Source: Croceibacterium sp. TMG7-5b_MA50
Lineage (GTDB): Bacteria > Pseudomonadota > Alphaproteobacteria > Sphingomonadales > Sphingomonadaceae
Reading direction: 5' to 3'
Length of the DNA: 64,000 bases
NCBI RefSeq assembly: GCF_039830145.1
Contig: NZ_CP156082.1
Location: 204,001 to 268,000 of the forward strand
The position numbers and the translations under genes were made by a program. The notes under the pieces are model-generated. The model saw only the letters and a program-made list of their open reading frames with translations, made no database searches and was not told where the DNA came from. This document shows positions 38,905 through 49,807 of the stretch, piece by piece; positions within the stretch are counted from its first letter, which is position 1, and every line of letters begins with the position of its first letter.

Positions 38905-39705
38905 ATGGCGTTCGATCGCATCCTGCTGGTCGGCTGCGGCAACATGGCCGGAGCGATGCTGCGCGGCTGGCTGGCCGGGGGCATGGCGCCCGCGACCTTC
39001 ACCGTCGTCGATCCCCATGCCCGCGACCTGCCGGCCGGCGTGCGTCACCTGTCCGCGCTGCCGGACGGCGAGACGTTTGACGCGATCCAGCTCGGCATCA
39101 AGCCGCAGGGGCTGGACGCGCTCGCGCCCGATCTGGCGCCGCTGGTGCATGGCGACACGGTGGTGCTCTCGCTCCTTGCCGGGGTGGAACTCGCCAGCCT
39201 GCGCCGCCGCTTCGCCGCCGCGCGGGCGGTCGTGCGGGTCATGCCGAACCTCGCCGTGGCACTGGGCAAGAGCCCGGTCGCACTCGCGGCGGACGGGCTG
39301 GACGGTGCCGGTCAGGCGGCGGTGCAGGCGCTGATGCAGCCGCTCGGCAGCCCGGAATGGTTCGGGGAGGACGAGTTCGACCTCGTCACCGCGCTCGCCG
39401 GGTCCGGCCCCGCCTTCGTCTACCGCTACATCGACGCGCTTGCCGCCGCTGCCCGCACGCTGGGCATGGCGGATGACAAGGCGGCGCGCATCGCCGTGGC
39501 GATGGTGGAGGGGGCCGCTGCCCTGGCGGCGCAGGCCGGGGAGGATCCCGGCGTGCTGGCCGACCGCGTGGCCAGTCCCGGTGGCACGACCCGCGCGGGC
39601 ATGAACGTGCTCGACGCCGATGGCGCGCTGAACACGCTCGCCCTGGCGACAATCCGGGCGGCGCGCGACCGCAGCGCGGAGATGGCGGCGGAGGCGCGCG
39701 GCTAG
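38905..39705 (+). CDS. proC: Pyrroline-5-carboxylate reductase
   Basis: 266 residues from ATG 38905. Rossmann motif LLVGCGNMAGAML, VVRVMPNLAVALGKS, ALAGSGPAFVYRYIDAL and SPGGTTRAGMNVL are diagnostic for P5CR, the last step of proline synthesis. Adjacent YbjN-proC pairing is common in alphaproteobacteria. Length is normal. Confidence 0.95.
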   Translation: MAFDRILLVGCGNMAGAMLRGWLAGGMAPATFTVVDPHARDLPAGVRHLSALPDGETFDAIQLGIKPQGLDALAPDLAPLVHGDTVVLSLLAGVELASLRRRFAAARAVVRVMPNLAVALGKSPVALAADGLDGAGQAAVQALMQPLGSPEWFGEDEFDLVTALAGSGPAFVYRYIDALAAAARTLGMADDKAARIAVAMVEGAAALAAQAGEDPGVLADRVASPGGTTRAGMNVLDADGALNTLALATIRAARDRSAEMAAEARG

Positions 39706-39845
39706 GCCTCGTGTTGCAAAATGTTGCTGGGGCCGCCGCATCGCGGTGTGGGCCCGGTTTCCCTTGAAAGCGGGGGGCAACCGGCCGATATTGCACGGCA
39801 AGAGGTGGCCGGAAGTGCCGGCCCCTGATTGGAGATGATACGCAA

Positions 39846-40622
39846 ATGGCAGACTGGAACGACTCCCGTAGCAGGCAGGGCTTCGGCCGCCCCGCATTCG
39901 GTGCGTCGCCGGCCGGCGAAGTCCGCACCGTCAATGATGCGGGTCTGCGCAAGCACATGCTGTCGATCTACAACTACATGGCATCGGGTGTGCTGCTGAC
40001 CGGCATCGTCGCGTTGCTGACCGCGCAGTCGGGCCTTGCCTACACCTTCGCCACCGGACCGCTGATGTGGTTGGTGGCGCTGTCGCCGATCGCCATCGTC
40101 TTCGCGATGAGCTTTGGCATGAACAAGTTCAGCACCGGCACGCTGCAGCTGATGTTTTGGGCCTTCGCCACGCTGATGGGCCTGTCGCTGTCGACCATCT
40201 TCCTGGTCTATACCGGCGCCTCCATCGCAGCGACGTTCTTCGCCACGGCTGGCGCATTCGCGGGTCTCAGCCTGTTCGGCTACACCACGCAGCGCGATCT
40301 GTCGGGCTGGGGCAGCTTCCTGATCATGGGCGTGATCGGCATCCTGATCGCCAGCCTGATCAACCTGTTCCTGCAGTCGGAAGCGTTGATGTGGGCCGTC
40401 AGCTTCATCGGCGTGCTGATCTTCGCGGGCCTGACCGCCTACGACACGCAGCGCCTGAAGAGCGAGTACCTGCAGGTCAGCCGCATGAAGGTGACGAACC
40501 CCGGCATGGCCGCCGCCTACCCGTTGGGCAAGATGGTCATCATGGGCGCGCTGAGTCTGTATCTCGACTTCATCAACATGTTCATGTTCCTGCTGCGCTT
40601 CATGGGCGCTCAGCGGGACTGA
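39846..40622 (+). CDS. Bax inhibitor-1 / YccA family membrane protein
   Basis: 258 residues with seven hydrophobic helices after a 35-residue soluble N-terminus. Family stretches SGVLLTGIVALL, MSFGMNKFSTGT, LSLSTIFLVYTGASI, YDTQRLKSEYL and the C-terminal ALSLYLDFINMFMFLLRFMG identify the BI-1/TMBIM group. Members act as pH-gated calcium leaks or interact with FtsH; the role here is not known. A strong terminator follows. Confidence 0.93.
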   Translation: MADWNDSRSRQGFGRPAFGASPAGEVRTVNDAGLRKHMLSIYNYMASGVLLTGIVALLTAQSGLAYTFATGPLMWLVALSPIAIVFAMSFGMNKFSTGTLQLMFWAFATLMGLSLSTIFLVYTGASIAATFFATAGAFAGLSLFGYTTQRDLSGWGSFLIMGVIGILIASLINLFLQSEALMWAVSFIGVLIFAGLTAYDTQRLKSEYLQVSRMKVTNPGMAAAYPLGKMVIMGALSLYLDFINMFMFLLRFMGAQRD

Positions 40623-40669
40623 GGTCCCGGGTGGCGGGTGACCGCCGCCGTTACGCCAGGTTATCGGAT

Positions 40670-40708
40670 GCCCGGGATGTGGAACGCCACATTCCGGGCA
40701 TTTTCTTT
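40670..40708 (+). terminator. Rho-independent terminator after the BI-1 gene
   Basis: A 13-base-pair stem (one G-T pair) at 40670-40682 and 40687-40699 closes an AACG tetraloop and is followed by ATTTTCTTT. It separates the BI-1 gene from the lipoprotein gene. Confidence 0.88.
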
Positions 40709-40777
40709 GAGCGATCAAGCCGCTACACCTTCCGGCGAGGATGGGGCATGATGCCGCCGGATCAGGGATATACATAC

Positions 40778-41662
40778 ATGACATCGACTGTTGCGGCCGG
40801 TACGGCCACGCCTCTCCGGCTGGTGCTGGTGGCCGCCGCCATCGCTTTGACCGCCGGCTGCGCGAAGCCCCCGCCGCCCCCGCCGCCCCCGCCGCCGCCC
40901 CCGCCTCCCGTCGTGGAGGCGGTGCCATACCGTCCGATCCCGCCCGCCAACGCCCCCTACACCATGGTCATTCCGCAGCGCGGCGCCGATGGCGTGCGCG
41001 TCACGGTGAACAGCAACCTCGACCCGCAGGAGACGCTGTGGCACTTCCGGTCCGCTTGGAACGTCGCCGCGCTCAATTGTTCGGAGCCGCAGCATGCCGC
41101 GATCACTGAGCAGTACGGCACATTCCTGAAGGCGAATTCCCGCAAGCTGACCGCGGCGAACACCGCGATCGATACCAAGTTCCGCCGGGACAATGGCAAT
41201 GACCGCCGCGCCGCGATCCGCGCCCGCGAGGAGAACATGACCGCGGTCTACAACTTCTTCGCCAGCCCCGGCGCGCGCACGGCCTTCTGTCAGGAGGCGC
41301 TGGCCGTCGCCAACGAGTCCGCGGCCACCCCGCCGACCGATATCGACGCATTCGCCGCCGCCGGTCTGGCCCGCTTCGGCGGCGTGTTCGAAACGTTCTT
41401 CCAGCAGTACGAGCAGTATTTGGTCGACGCGCGCGCTTGGGATGCCAAGTGGGGTGCGCAATATGGCGCCTCGCAGCCGGGCTATGTCGCCACCTACGGC
41501 GCCAACGGCCCCAGCGTCGCCGCCAGCTTGGCGGAAGCGAACCAGCCCGTCCTCGCCGGTACCGTGACGGACGAGACGGGGGCCACCATCCCGCTCATCA
41601 CCGTACCGGAGGCTTCGGCACCGGTGGTGCAGCCGGTCGCCTCGGGCGCAACCGGCAACTGA
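40778..41662 (+). CDS. Putative lipoprotein with a 14-proline run
   Basis: 294 residues from ATG 40778. The signal ends in LTAGC, an acceptable though not ideal lipobox. Directly after the Cys-Ala-Lys come 14 consecutive prolines, which should need EF-P for translation. The body is mainly helical (LWHFRSAWNVAALNCSEPQH, AFCQEALAVANESA, FFQQYEQYLVDARAW) and has a low-complexity C-terminus. No family recognised; probably an envelope protein. It lies between the terminator and the tRNA gene. Confidence 0.7.
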   Translation: MTSTVAAGTATPLRLVLVAAAIALTAGCAKPPPPPPPPPPPPPPVVEAVPYRPIPPANAPYTMVIPQRGADGVRVTVNSNLDPQETLWHFRSAWNVAALNCSEPQHAAITEQYGTFLKANSRKLTAANTAIDTKFRRDNGNDRRAAIRAREENMTAVYNFFASPGARTAFCQEALAVANESAATPPTDIDAFAAAGLARFGGVFETFFQQYEQYLVDARAWDAKWGAQYGASQPGYVATYGANGPSVAASLAEANQPVLAGTVTDETGATIPLITVPEASAPVVQPVASGATGN

Positions 41663-41785
41663 CGGCTTGTTCACGCCGGCGGGAAAAAGGGGGCACAAAG
41701 CCCTTCCACCCGCCGGCTATTGCCGCTAAGGGGCGCGCTCCCCGCCACCGGCATCGCCGGAGGTGGGGCGAACATGACACTGAAC

Positions 41786-43002
<1,217 letters not shown>

Positions 43003-43017
43003 GTCCGGCGGCCGGGC

Positions 43018-43686
43018 TCAGCCCGGCGCGCGGCTGCCGAACAGCGCCGTGCCCACGCGCACATGCGTGGCACCCAGCATGATGGCGGTTTCGTAATCGC
43101 CGCTCATTCCCATGGACCGGCCCGGCAGGCCGTGATCCGCCGCCAGCTTGTCCAGCAGGGCGAAGAACGGCGCCGGCTCGATCCCGTGTGGCGGCACGCA
43201 CATCAGCCCGGCCACCGGCACGTCCGCATCGCGCGCTTGCGCCAGCAGCATGGGCAACTCGGCAATGGCGCAGCCGCCCTTCTGCGGCTCTTCCCCGATA
43301 TCGACCTGCACGAAGCACGGCACCTGTCGCCCGGCCTTGTCCATCCCCCGGGCAAGCGCGGTGACGAGGCTCGGTCGGTCGAGCGAGTGGATCGCATCGA
43401 ACAGCGCCACAGCATCCGCCGCCTTGTTGGACTGCAGCTGGCCGACCAGATGCAGTTCGGCGTCTGGCCATTGTTCGCGCAAGGCGGGCCACTTGGCCTC
43501 CGCCTCCTGCACCCGATTCTCGCCGAAGGCGCGCTGCCCGGCGGCGAGCAGCGGCGCGATGGCGTCCGCCGGGTGGGTCTTGCTGACGGCGACCAGTGTC
43601 ACTTCGCCGCGTTCACGCGCGGCGATGCGGCATGCCTGGGCGATATGGCCTTCAACATCGGCCAGCAGGGTTGCGGGATCGTTCAT
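43018..43686 (-). CDS. YggS/PROSC family PLP homeostasis protein
   Basis: 222 residues. PLP-binding fold type III barrel: VAVSKTHPADAI (Schiff-base Lys), FGENRVQEAEAKW, HLVGQLQSNKAADAV, GLMCVPPH and SMGMSGDYETAIMLGATHV. The family has no enzyme activity and balances PLP and amino-acid pools. The start is 22 bases from the divergent ThiE-like gene. Confidence 0.94.
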   Translation of the reverse strand: MNDPATLLADVEGHIAQACRIAARERGEVTLVAVSKTHPADAIAPLLAAGQRAFGENRVQEAEAKWPALREQWPDAELHLVGQLQSNKAADAVALFDAIHSLDRPSLVTALARGMDKAGRQVPCFVQVDIGEEPQKGGCAIAELPMLLAQARDADVPVAGLMCVPPHGIEPAPFFALLDKLAADHGLPGRSMGMSGDYETAIMLGATHVRVGTALFGSRAPG

Positions 43687-43708
43687 GATCGGGGCCTATA
43701 GCCGCGCC

Positions 43709-44230
43709 ATGCCATCGCGCCAAACCCTGACGGCTCTGCCAGCCCTGTGGCTGCTGACCGATGCCCGCAACGATGCGGCGCTGGATCGTGCGCTGGCCCG
43801 CCTGCCGCGTGGTAGCGCGGTGATCTTCCGGCATTACCACCTGCCCGTCGCGGAACGGCGTGCCCGCTTTGCGGTGCTGCGCCGGCAGGGCCGGGCGCGC
43901 GGGCTGCTCGTCGTGCTCGCGGGGAAGGAGCACTGGCCGGCGGATATGCAATATGGCCGCAGGATTGCAGGCCGGCCGTGGCTGGCCACGGTCCATTCCG
44001 CGCGGGAGATCGCCCGCGCCAATCTTGCCGGCGCCGATGCGCTGGTCCTGTCACCGGTCTTTCCCACCCGCTCCCATCCCGGTGCCGCGACGCTCGGCCC
44101 GGTCCGCTTTCGCCTGCTGGCGCGGTTGGCGAGTGCGCCAGTCATCGCCCTCGGCGGCATGGATGCAGCGGGTGCCCGCCGGCTCCGCTGGTTACGTTGG
44201 GCGGCGATAGACGGGCTGAGCCGAGCTTGA
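43709..44230 (+). CDS. Thiamine phosphate synthase-like (TenI/ThiE fold) protein
   Basis: 173 residues from ATG 43709. The C-terminal barrel has LAGADALVLSPVFPTRSHPG and APVIALGGMDAAGA, typical of ThiE/TenI. It is about 40 residues shorter than true ThiE and lacks the GvHlGQ-type substrate loop, so thiamine phosphate synthesis is doubtful. A TenI-like or diverged role is equally possible. It is divergent from yggS. Confidence 0.75.
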   Translation: MPSRQTLTALPALWLLTDARNDAALDRALARLPRGSAVIFRHYHLPVAERRARFAVLRRQGRARGLLVVLAGKEHWPADMQYGRRIAGRPWLATVHSAREIARANLAGADALVLSPVFPTRSHPGAATLGPVRFRLLARLASAPVIALGGMDAAGARRLRWLRWAAIDGLSRA

Positions 44231-44280
44231 CGGCATTGCCGGCGGCTGGGATAAGTTCGCACGAAAGGGGAACATCACCA

Positions 44281-46683
44281 ATGGCATCGCGGGCGATCGG
44301 CGGGGTCGCTGTCGGGGGACGGGGCGCACCCGTGGCGGACTGGCGCGCAGCCTTCCGTCGTTCGATGGCGCGCGCGGGGCAACTGGCGGGGGCAGGGCTG
44401 CTGTTCGCCGGCATGCTGTTCCTCGGCCTGGCGCTGGTCTCCTACCGGCAAACGGATCCCTCCCTCTCCACCGCTGCGGCCAGCACGGCGCGCAACTGGA
44501 TGGGGGTGCCCGGTGCCTATGCCGCCGATGGCGCGCTGCTGCTGTTCGGCCTCGCCGCCGCGCTGCTGCTGCCGCTGCTCTACGCCTTCGCCAGCAAGCT
44601 GTGGCGCGATGCGGAGGCGGCGGAGACGCCGCATGGCCGCCGCTGGTGGCAGACCGTGGCACTGTTGCTGCTCGCCATCGTGCTGCTGGCGACGGTGCTG
44701 GCGCTCGCGTTCGAAGAGGTTGACGGCCTGCCGGCCAGCACCGGCGGCCTTGCCGGCCTGCTCGGCGCCGCCGCGATCGAAGGGCTGGCCGGCCTGCTTC
44801 CCCTGGTGGCGCGCGGCTGGGCCGTGCTGGCGGCGGCGCTCGCCTGTCTTGTCGGCGGGCTGTACCTGGCGGGGCGCGTCTTCGCCTTCGACTGGCAGCA
44901 CTTGCTGACCCTGCCGCGCGCCCTAGGCCGCTACCGCCCGGCCCGCCGCGTCCGCGCGAACAGCGATGCCGCCGATGACGAGGAGCTGGAGGATGAGGAC
45001 GAGGCACCGCGCCCCGCCCGTACCCGCAAGCGCAGCACCGCCATGCCGCTCGACCCGGAGGCGGATGACGGCGGCGAGCCCGGCCGCCGCGCGCCGGAGA
45101 TCGCGGACCAGCGCCGCGCGCCGCTGCAATCGGCGAAGCCGCAGGTGCAGCAGCAGCAGGACCTGTTCGACAATGTCGCGCTGCCGGCGCTCGACCTGCT
45201 GGCCGACCCGCCGCCCGACAACGCGCCGGAGATCGACAAGCTGGCGCTGGAGCGCAATGCCCGCCTGCTCGAAAACGTGCTCGACGACTTCAACGTGAAG
45301 GGGGAAATCACCGCCGTCCGCACCGGTCCGGTGGTGACCATGTACGAGCTGGAGCCGGCGCCCGGCACCAAGGCGGTGCGCGTCATCGGCCTGGCGGAGG
45401 ATATCGCCCGGAACATGAGCGCGATCAGCGCGCGCGTCTCCTCCATTCCCGGCCGGACGGTGATGGGCATCGAACTGCCCAATGCCGACCGGCAGATGGT
45501 CAGCTTCAAGGAACTGGTCGCCTCCGCCGCCTTCGCCGATGCCAAGGGCAACCTGCCGATCATCCTGGGCAAGGACATCGCGGGCGAACCCGTCGTGGCG
45601 GACCTTGCCGCGATGCCCCACCTGCTGGTCGCGGGCACCACAGGCTCGGGCAAGTCGGTCGGCCTCAACGGCATCCTGATCTCGCTGCTCTACCGCTTCA
45701 CCCCGGCCGAGTGCCGCATGATCCTGATCGATCCCAAGGTGCTGGAACTGTCGGTCTACAACGACATCCCGCACCTCCTGTCGCCAGTGGTCGTCGACCC
45801 GCCCAAGGCGATCCGCGCGCTGAAATGGGCGGTGGAGGAGATGGAGCGGCGCTATCGCATGATGTCCTCCATCGGGGCGCGCAACCTGGCGGGCTTCAAC
45901 GAACGCATCCGCGCCGCCGCCGCGCGCGGCAAGCCGCTGGGCCGCCGGGTGCAGACCGGCTTCGACCCCGATACGGGGGAGGAACTGTTCGAGGAGGAGC
46001 AGCTCGATTACGAGGTGCTGCCGCAGATCGTGCTGATCGTGGACGAGCTCGCCGACCTGATGGTGACCGTGGGCAAGGAGGTGGAGGTCCTGATCCAGCG
46101 CCTGTCCCAGAAGAGCCGCGCCGCCGGCATTCACCTCATCATGGCGACGCAGCGCCCCTCCGTCGATGTCATCACCGGGGTCATCAAGGCGAACCTGCCC
46201 ACCCGCATCAGCTTCAACGTCACCAGCCGCATCGACAGCCGCACCATCCTGGGCGAGCACGGTGCGGAGCAGTTGCTGGGCAAGGGCGACATGCTGTTCA
46301 AGTCGGGCAGCGCGGCGCTGCGCCGTGTGCACGGGCCGTTCCTGTCGGACGAGGAGGTGGAGCGTGTCTCCGCCCACTGGCGCGCGCAGGGCAAGCCCGT
46401 CTATGTCGATTCCGTCACGGAGGAGCCGGCAGAAGGCGGCTTCGGCTTCGATGACGAGCTGACCGCGTCCGATGATCCGGAAGAGCGCAAGTACCGCCAG
46501 GCCTGCCAGATCGTGTTCGAGGCGCAGCGCGCCAGCGGATCGTGGATCCAGCGCCAGATGGGTGTTGGCTACAACACCGCTGCCAAGTGGATCGAGCGGA
46601 TGGAGGAGGACGGCTTCGTCGGCCCGGCGAACCATCTGGGCCGGCGGGAGATCTTCCGGGATACCGACGGCAATCCGCTGTAA
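44281..46683 (+). CDS. ftsK: DNA translocase FtsK
   Basis: 800 residues from ATG 44281. Four membrane helices within about the first 215 residues, a charged linker, then the RecA-like motor. Walker A is GTTGSGKS near residues 452-459, and Walker B is in QIVLIVDELADLM. The C-terminal winged-helix gamma domain (RQMGVGYNTAAKWIERMEEDG) reads KOPS sequences. FtsK pumps the chromosome terminus through the closing septum and activates XerCD. The linker is short compared with E. coli (1329 residues). Confidence 0.96.
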   Translation: MASRAIGGVAVGGRGAPVADWRAAFRRSMARAGQLAGAGLLFAGMLFLGLALVSYRQTDPSLSTAAASTARNWMGVPGAYAADGALLLFGLAAALLLPLLYAFASKLWRDAEAAETPHGRRWWQTVALLLLAIVLLATVLALAFEEVDGLPASTGGLAGLLGAAAIEGLAGLLPLVARGWAVLAAALACLVGGLYLAGRVFAFDWQHLLTLPRALGRYRPARRVRANSDAADDEELEDEDEAPRPARTRKRSTAMPLDPEADDGGEPGRRAPEIADQRRAPLQSAKPQVQQQQDLFDNVALPALDLLADPPPDNAPEIDKLALERNARLLENVLDDFNVKGEITAVRTGPVVTMYELEPAPGTKAVRVIGLAEDIARNMSAISARVSSIPGRTVMGIELPNADRQMVSFKELVASAAFADAKGNLPIILGKDIAGEPVVADLAAMPHLLVAGTTGSGKSVGLNGILISLLYRFTPAECRMILIDPKVLELSVYNDIPHLLSPVVVDPPKAIRALKWAVEEMERRYRMMSSIGARNLAGFNERIRAAAARGKPLGRRVQTGFDPDTGEELFEEEQLDYEVLPQIVLIVDELADLMVTVGKEVEVLIQRLSQKSRAAGIHLIMATQRPSVDVITGVIKANLPTRISFNVTSRIDSRTILGEHGAEQLLGKGDMLFKSGSAALRRVHGPFLSDEEVERVSAHWRAQGKPVYVDSVTEEPAEGGFGFDDELTASDDPEERKYRQACQIVFEAQRASGSWIQRQMGVGYNTAAKWIERMEEDGFVGPANHLGRREIFRDTDGNPL

Positions 46684-46775
46684 CGCGCATCCTCCCTGTC
46701 ATCGACGGGGAGGGCAGGACCGATTGCGCAGGCGGATGGTTCATGCAGGGTGACCTCGCCAGCAGGGACCCGGCA

Positions 46776-47474
46776 ATGAGCGATTTCGACCTGTATTATT
46801 GGCCGGTGCCATTCCGGGGACAGTTCATCCGCGCCATCCTGGCCCATGCGGGCAAGAACTGGACCGAGCACGATGCGGGGGAGATCGCCGCATTGATGGA
46901 GCGGGAGCCCGGCGATCAGCCCATCGGCTTTATGGGGCCCCCGCTGCTGGTCAACACCGCCACCGGCTTCGCCATCTCCCAGATGCCGGCCATCGCGCTC
47001 TATCTGGGGGAGGAGCTGGATCTGTTGCCGCCGGGTGCGGAGGGGCGGGCGCTGACCGCCAAGATCGTGAACGACGCCAACGACGTGATCGACGAATTGA
47101 CGCTGGATGGCGGGCGGCAGATGTGGACGCCCGACAAATGGGACGAGTTCGTGCCCCGCCTGCAGCACTGGATGCGCATCTTCGCCGCCACCGGGCAGCG
47201 GCACGGCTTCACCGCGGATGACGGCTTCCTGCTCGGAACGCCTGCACCGGGGATAGCCGATATCGTCACCGCCACCTTGTGGTCCACCATGGCCGACCGT
47301 TTCGGACGGATCGCCACGCTGGTCGAAGAAACGGTGCCCGCCATCCAGGGCCTGACCCGCCGGATGCAGGCGACGCGCGCGCTCGCCGCGCTGCAGGAAC
47401 GCAGCTTGGCCGAATATGGCGACGAATATTGCGGCGGCGAGATCGGGCAGTCCCTGCGCCAGGTTGCCGCCTGA
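46776..47474 (+). CDS. Glutathione S-transferase family protein
   Basis: 232 residues from ATG 46776; 46743 is an alternative start. Thioredoxin-like N-domain (LYYWPVPFRGQFIRAILAHA) with GPPLLVNTATGFAISQMPAI, then the helical C-domain. The GST fold is clear, the class and substrate are not. It runs convergent with actP, 28 bases apart. Confidence 0.85.
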   Translation: MSDFDLYYWPVPFRGQFIRAILAHAGKNWTEHDAGEIAALMEREPGDQPIGFMGPPLLVNTATGFAISQMPAIALYLGEELDLLPPGAEGRALTAKIVNDANDVIDELTLDGGRQMWTPDKWDEFVPRLQHWMRIFAATGQRHGFTADDGFLLGTPAPGIADIVTATLWSTMADRFGRIATLVEETVPAIQGLTRRMQATRALAALQERSLAEYGDEYCGGEIGQSLRQVAA

Positions 47475-47502
47475 TCGCAGAGGCAGGGCCGCGATCCGCC
47501 CC

Positions 47503-49119
47503 TCAGTGCCCGCTCGCCCCCGACGCACCGATCCCCGTCTCCGACCGCACCCGCTGCGCCAAGTAGCCGCCGCGATCCACCGCCGCGCGTCCGCTGCGGT
47601 CCAGCAGCGACACGATCCAGATCGTCACGAACGCCGCCGGCATGGAGAAGATCGCTGGTGAGCCATAGGGGAACACCGCCTCCGCATGGCCCAGCACAGC
47701 GACCCAGATCGCCGGTGACAGCACGGTCAGGCCGAGCGCCAGCGTCAGCCCGACGGCCCCGCCCGCGACCACGCCGCGCGTGGTGCAGCCCCGCCACAGG
47801 ATCGACAGCAGCAGCACCGGGAAGTTCGCCGACGCGGCGATGGCGAAGGCGAGGCTGACCATGAAAGCGACGTTCTGCGTCTCGAACAGGACGCCCAGCA
47901 CGATCGCCACCAGCGCCAGCACCAGCACGGTGATGCGCGACACGCGCAGCTCCGCCGCCTGATCTGCCCGGCCCCGCCGGAACACGCTGGCATACAAATC
48001 ATGGCTCACGGCCGAAGCGCCCGACAGGGTCAGGCCTGCGACCACCGCCAGGATGGTGGCGAAGGCGACCGCCGACACGAAGCCCAGGAACAGGTCGCCG
48101 CCCACCGCATGCGCCAGGTGCACCGCCGCCATGTTGCCGCCGCCGCGCAACGCGCCTGCGGGATCGAGATAGCCGGGATCGGTGCCCACCAGCACGATGG
48201 CGCCAAACCCGATGATGAAGGTGAGGAGGTAAAAATAGCCGATCCACCCTGTTGCCCACAGCACGGATGTGCGCGCGGCCTTCGCATCGGGCACGGTGAA
48301 GAACCGCATCAGAATATGCGGCAGGCCGGCGGTGCCGAACATAAGCGCCAGTCCCAGCGAGATGGCGCTGACCGGGTCCTTGATGAAGCCGCCCGGCCCC
48401 ATGATCGCGCGGCCCGTGTCGGCCGCCGCCGCGGGCGCGGCCCCGCCGGCAATGGCGGAGTTGGTCTTGGCCTCCACCGCGCTGGCGAACAACGCCTCCG
48501 GCGATCCGAACTGCCACAACACCGCCGCCGCCATGAAGCTCGCCGCGCCCAGCAGCAGCACGGCCTTCACGATCTGCACCCAGGTCGTCGCCAGCATGCC
48601 GCCGAACAGGACGTACAGCGTCATCATCACGCCCACGATGGCGACGGCGTAGGGGTAGGGCAGGCCGAACAGCAGCCGGATCAGTTGCCCCGCGCCCACC
48701 ATCTGCGCGATCAGGTAGAACAGCACCACCATCAGCGTGGACAGCGCCGCCAGCATCCGCACCGGCGTCTGCGCGAAGCGGAACGATGCGACATCGGCGA
48801 AGGTGTAGCGGCCGAGGTTGCGCAGCCGCTCTGCCATCAGGAACAGCACGATGGGCCAGCCGACCAGGAAGCCGATGGAATAGATCAGCCCGTCATAGCC
48901 ATCGGCGAAAATCTGCGCCGAAATGCCCAGGAACGATGCCGCCGACATGAAATCGCCCGCAATGGCGAGTCCGTTCTGGAAGCCGGTGATGCCACCGCCC
49001 GCGGCATAGAAATCGTCCGCCGTCCGCGTCCGCCGCGCGGCCCAGCGAGTTATGCCGAGCGTCAGCAGCACAAAGGCGGCGAACATCGCCAGCGCGGGCC
49101 ATCCCGTGCCGCCGCTCAT
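47503..49119 (-). CDS. actP: Cation/acetate symporter ActP
   Basis: 538 residues with about 13 membrane helices. Sodium:solute symporter family with [51 protein letters not shown] and [18 protein letters not shown], matching acetate permeases. The preceding DUF485 gene overlaps its start by ATGA, the usual yjcH-actP pair. No acetyl-CoA synthetase gene is nearby. Confidence 0.92.
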   Translation of the reverse strand: MSGGTGWPALAMFAAFVLLTLGITRWAARRTRTADDFYAAGGGITGFQNGLAIAGDFMSAASFLGISAQIFADGYDGLIYSIGFLVGWPIVLFLMAERLRNLGRYTFADVASFRFAQTPVRMLAALSTLMVVLFYLIAQMVGAGQLIRLLFGLPYPYAVAIVGVMMTLYVLFGGMLATTWVQIVKAVLLLGAASFMAAAVLWQFGSPEALFASAVEAKTNSAIAGGAAPAAAADTGRAIMGPGGFIKDPVSAISLGLALMFGTAGLPHILMRFFTVPDAKAARTSVLWATGWIGYFYLLTFIIGFGAIVLVGTDPGYLDPAGALRGGGNMAAVHLAHAVGGDLFLGFVSAVAFATILAVVAGLTLSGASAVSHDLYASVFRRGRADQAAELRVSRITVLVLALVAIVLGVLFETQNVAFMVSLAFAIAASANFPVLLLSILWRGCTTRGVVAGGAVGLTLALGLTVLSPAIWVAVLGHAEAVFPYGSPAIFSMPAAFVTIWIVSLLDRSGRAAVDRGGYLAQRVRSETGIGASGASGH

Positions 49120-49442
49120 TGGCGGACCCCGCCTTCCGCTGCCGCCACGATGGCCGCGACCTCCGCATCAAACTCCCGATTGGCGCGATGGACGTAGAAA
49201 CCCGTCAGTCCGATCGCGAGCATGATGACACCAAGCCCGATCGGGATGCCGACCGATGTCGCTCCACCTGCCAGCGACTGCGCCAGAAACGGTCGGTCGA
49301 ATGCGACCAGCAGGATGAACCCGAAATAGGCGATCAGCATGATCCCCGTCAGCACCATGCCCAAACGGCCCCGCCGCCTGACCAGCCGCCGGTATCGCGG
49401 ATCGTCCGCCAGCCGCTCCAACGTGGTGTTGTCCCCGTTCAT
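49116..49442 (-). CDS. DUF485 membrane protein (YjcH-like partner of ActP)
   Basis: 108 residues with two membrane helices (about residues 27-48 and 62-84) after the conserved [18 protein letters not shown] region. DUF485 proteins are regularly encoded just before acetate symporters and may stabilise them. The ATGA overlap with actP supports coupling. Confidence 0.88.
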   Translation of the reverse strand: MNGDNTTLERLADDPRYRRLVRRRGRLGMVLTGIMLIAYFGFILLVAFDRPFLAQSLAGGATSVGIPIGLGVIMLAIGLTGFYVHRANREFDAEVAAIVAAAEGGVRQ

Positions 49443-49517
49443 TCCTGTCTCCCTCTCGAACGGGGATCATAGAGGGGCAGGGCGGCTTGGCTAGGGTGCT
49501 CGGCTTCCGCCCGCCCG

Positions 49518-49551
49518 GCCCCCATTCTGCGCGTGGGGCAGGACTGAAGGT
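49518..49551 (+). repeat. Degenerate extra copy of the DUF559-element right end
   Basis: The stretch ending in GGACTGAAGGT resembles 49844-49873 of the right end in the same orientation, including a weakened CCCCAT/GTGGGG hairpin. It suggests an older, decayed insertion or an end duplication next to the intact element. Confidence 0.5.
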
Positions 49552-49600
49552 GCGATGTGGGTGGGGAGCGGACATTGCTTTTTAGCCGGGACGTTCTGAT

Positions 49601-49656
49601 CCTCCCCATCGCAGATGGGGAGGGGGACCACCCGCAGGGTGGTGGAGGGGTATGCC
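49601..49656 (+). repeat. Left terminal inverted repeat of the DUF559 element
   Basis: Contains hairpin 1 (49601-49609 with 49615-49623) and hairpin 2 (ACCACCC 49627-49633 with GGGTGGT 49637-49643, loop GCA), then GGAGGGGTATGCC. Confidence 0.7.
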
Positions 49657-49689
49657 ACGGCGCACGACAGTCCTGACCGCCCAGCGGCG

Positions 49690-49785
49690 CGCGACACCGA
49701 CCGCGATACCTGGCTGCGGGAACAAGAGGTTGAGGTCATCCGCCTTGCCGCCGCGGACATCCTGAGCGACCTGGACCGCGTGGTC
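49690..49785 (+). pseudogene. DUF559 (endonuclease-like) C-terminal remnant
   Basis: An open stretch of about 32 codons reads RDTDRDTWLREQEVEV followed by IRLAAADILSDLDRVV. This matches the last helix-strand-helix of DUF559 proteins, a Vsr-like nuclease fold (typically ...WLRxxGYRVLRxxxxEVLxDLDxVL). The catalytic N-terminal part is missing. It is open to the flanking hairpins and has no own ribosome site, so it is unlikely to be expressed as a functional protein. Confidence 0.55.
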
Positions 49786-49807
49786 GGCCCCACTGTCAGA
49801 CGCTGCG

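Noticed and set aside
43709-44230. Full thiamine phosphate synthase (thiE)
   Set aside because: Too short and missing the substrate-loop motif, so it was named ThiE-like only.
46688-46720. Hairpin CCTCCC...GGGAGG after ftsK as a terminator
   Set aside because: The stem is short and there is no T-tract; the downstream GST gene may be co-transcribed.
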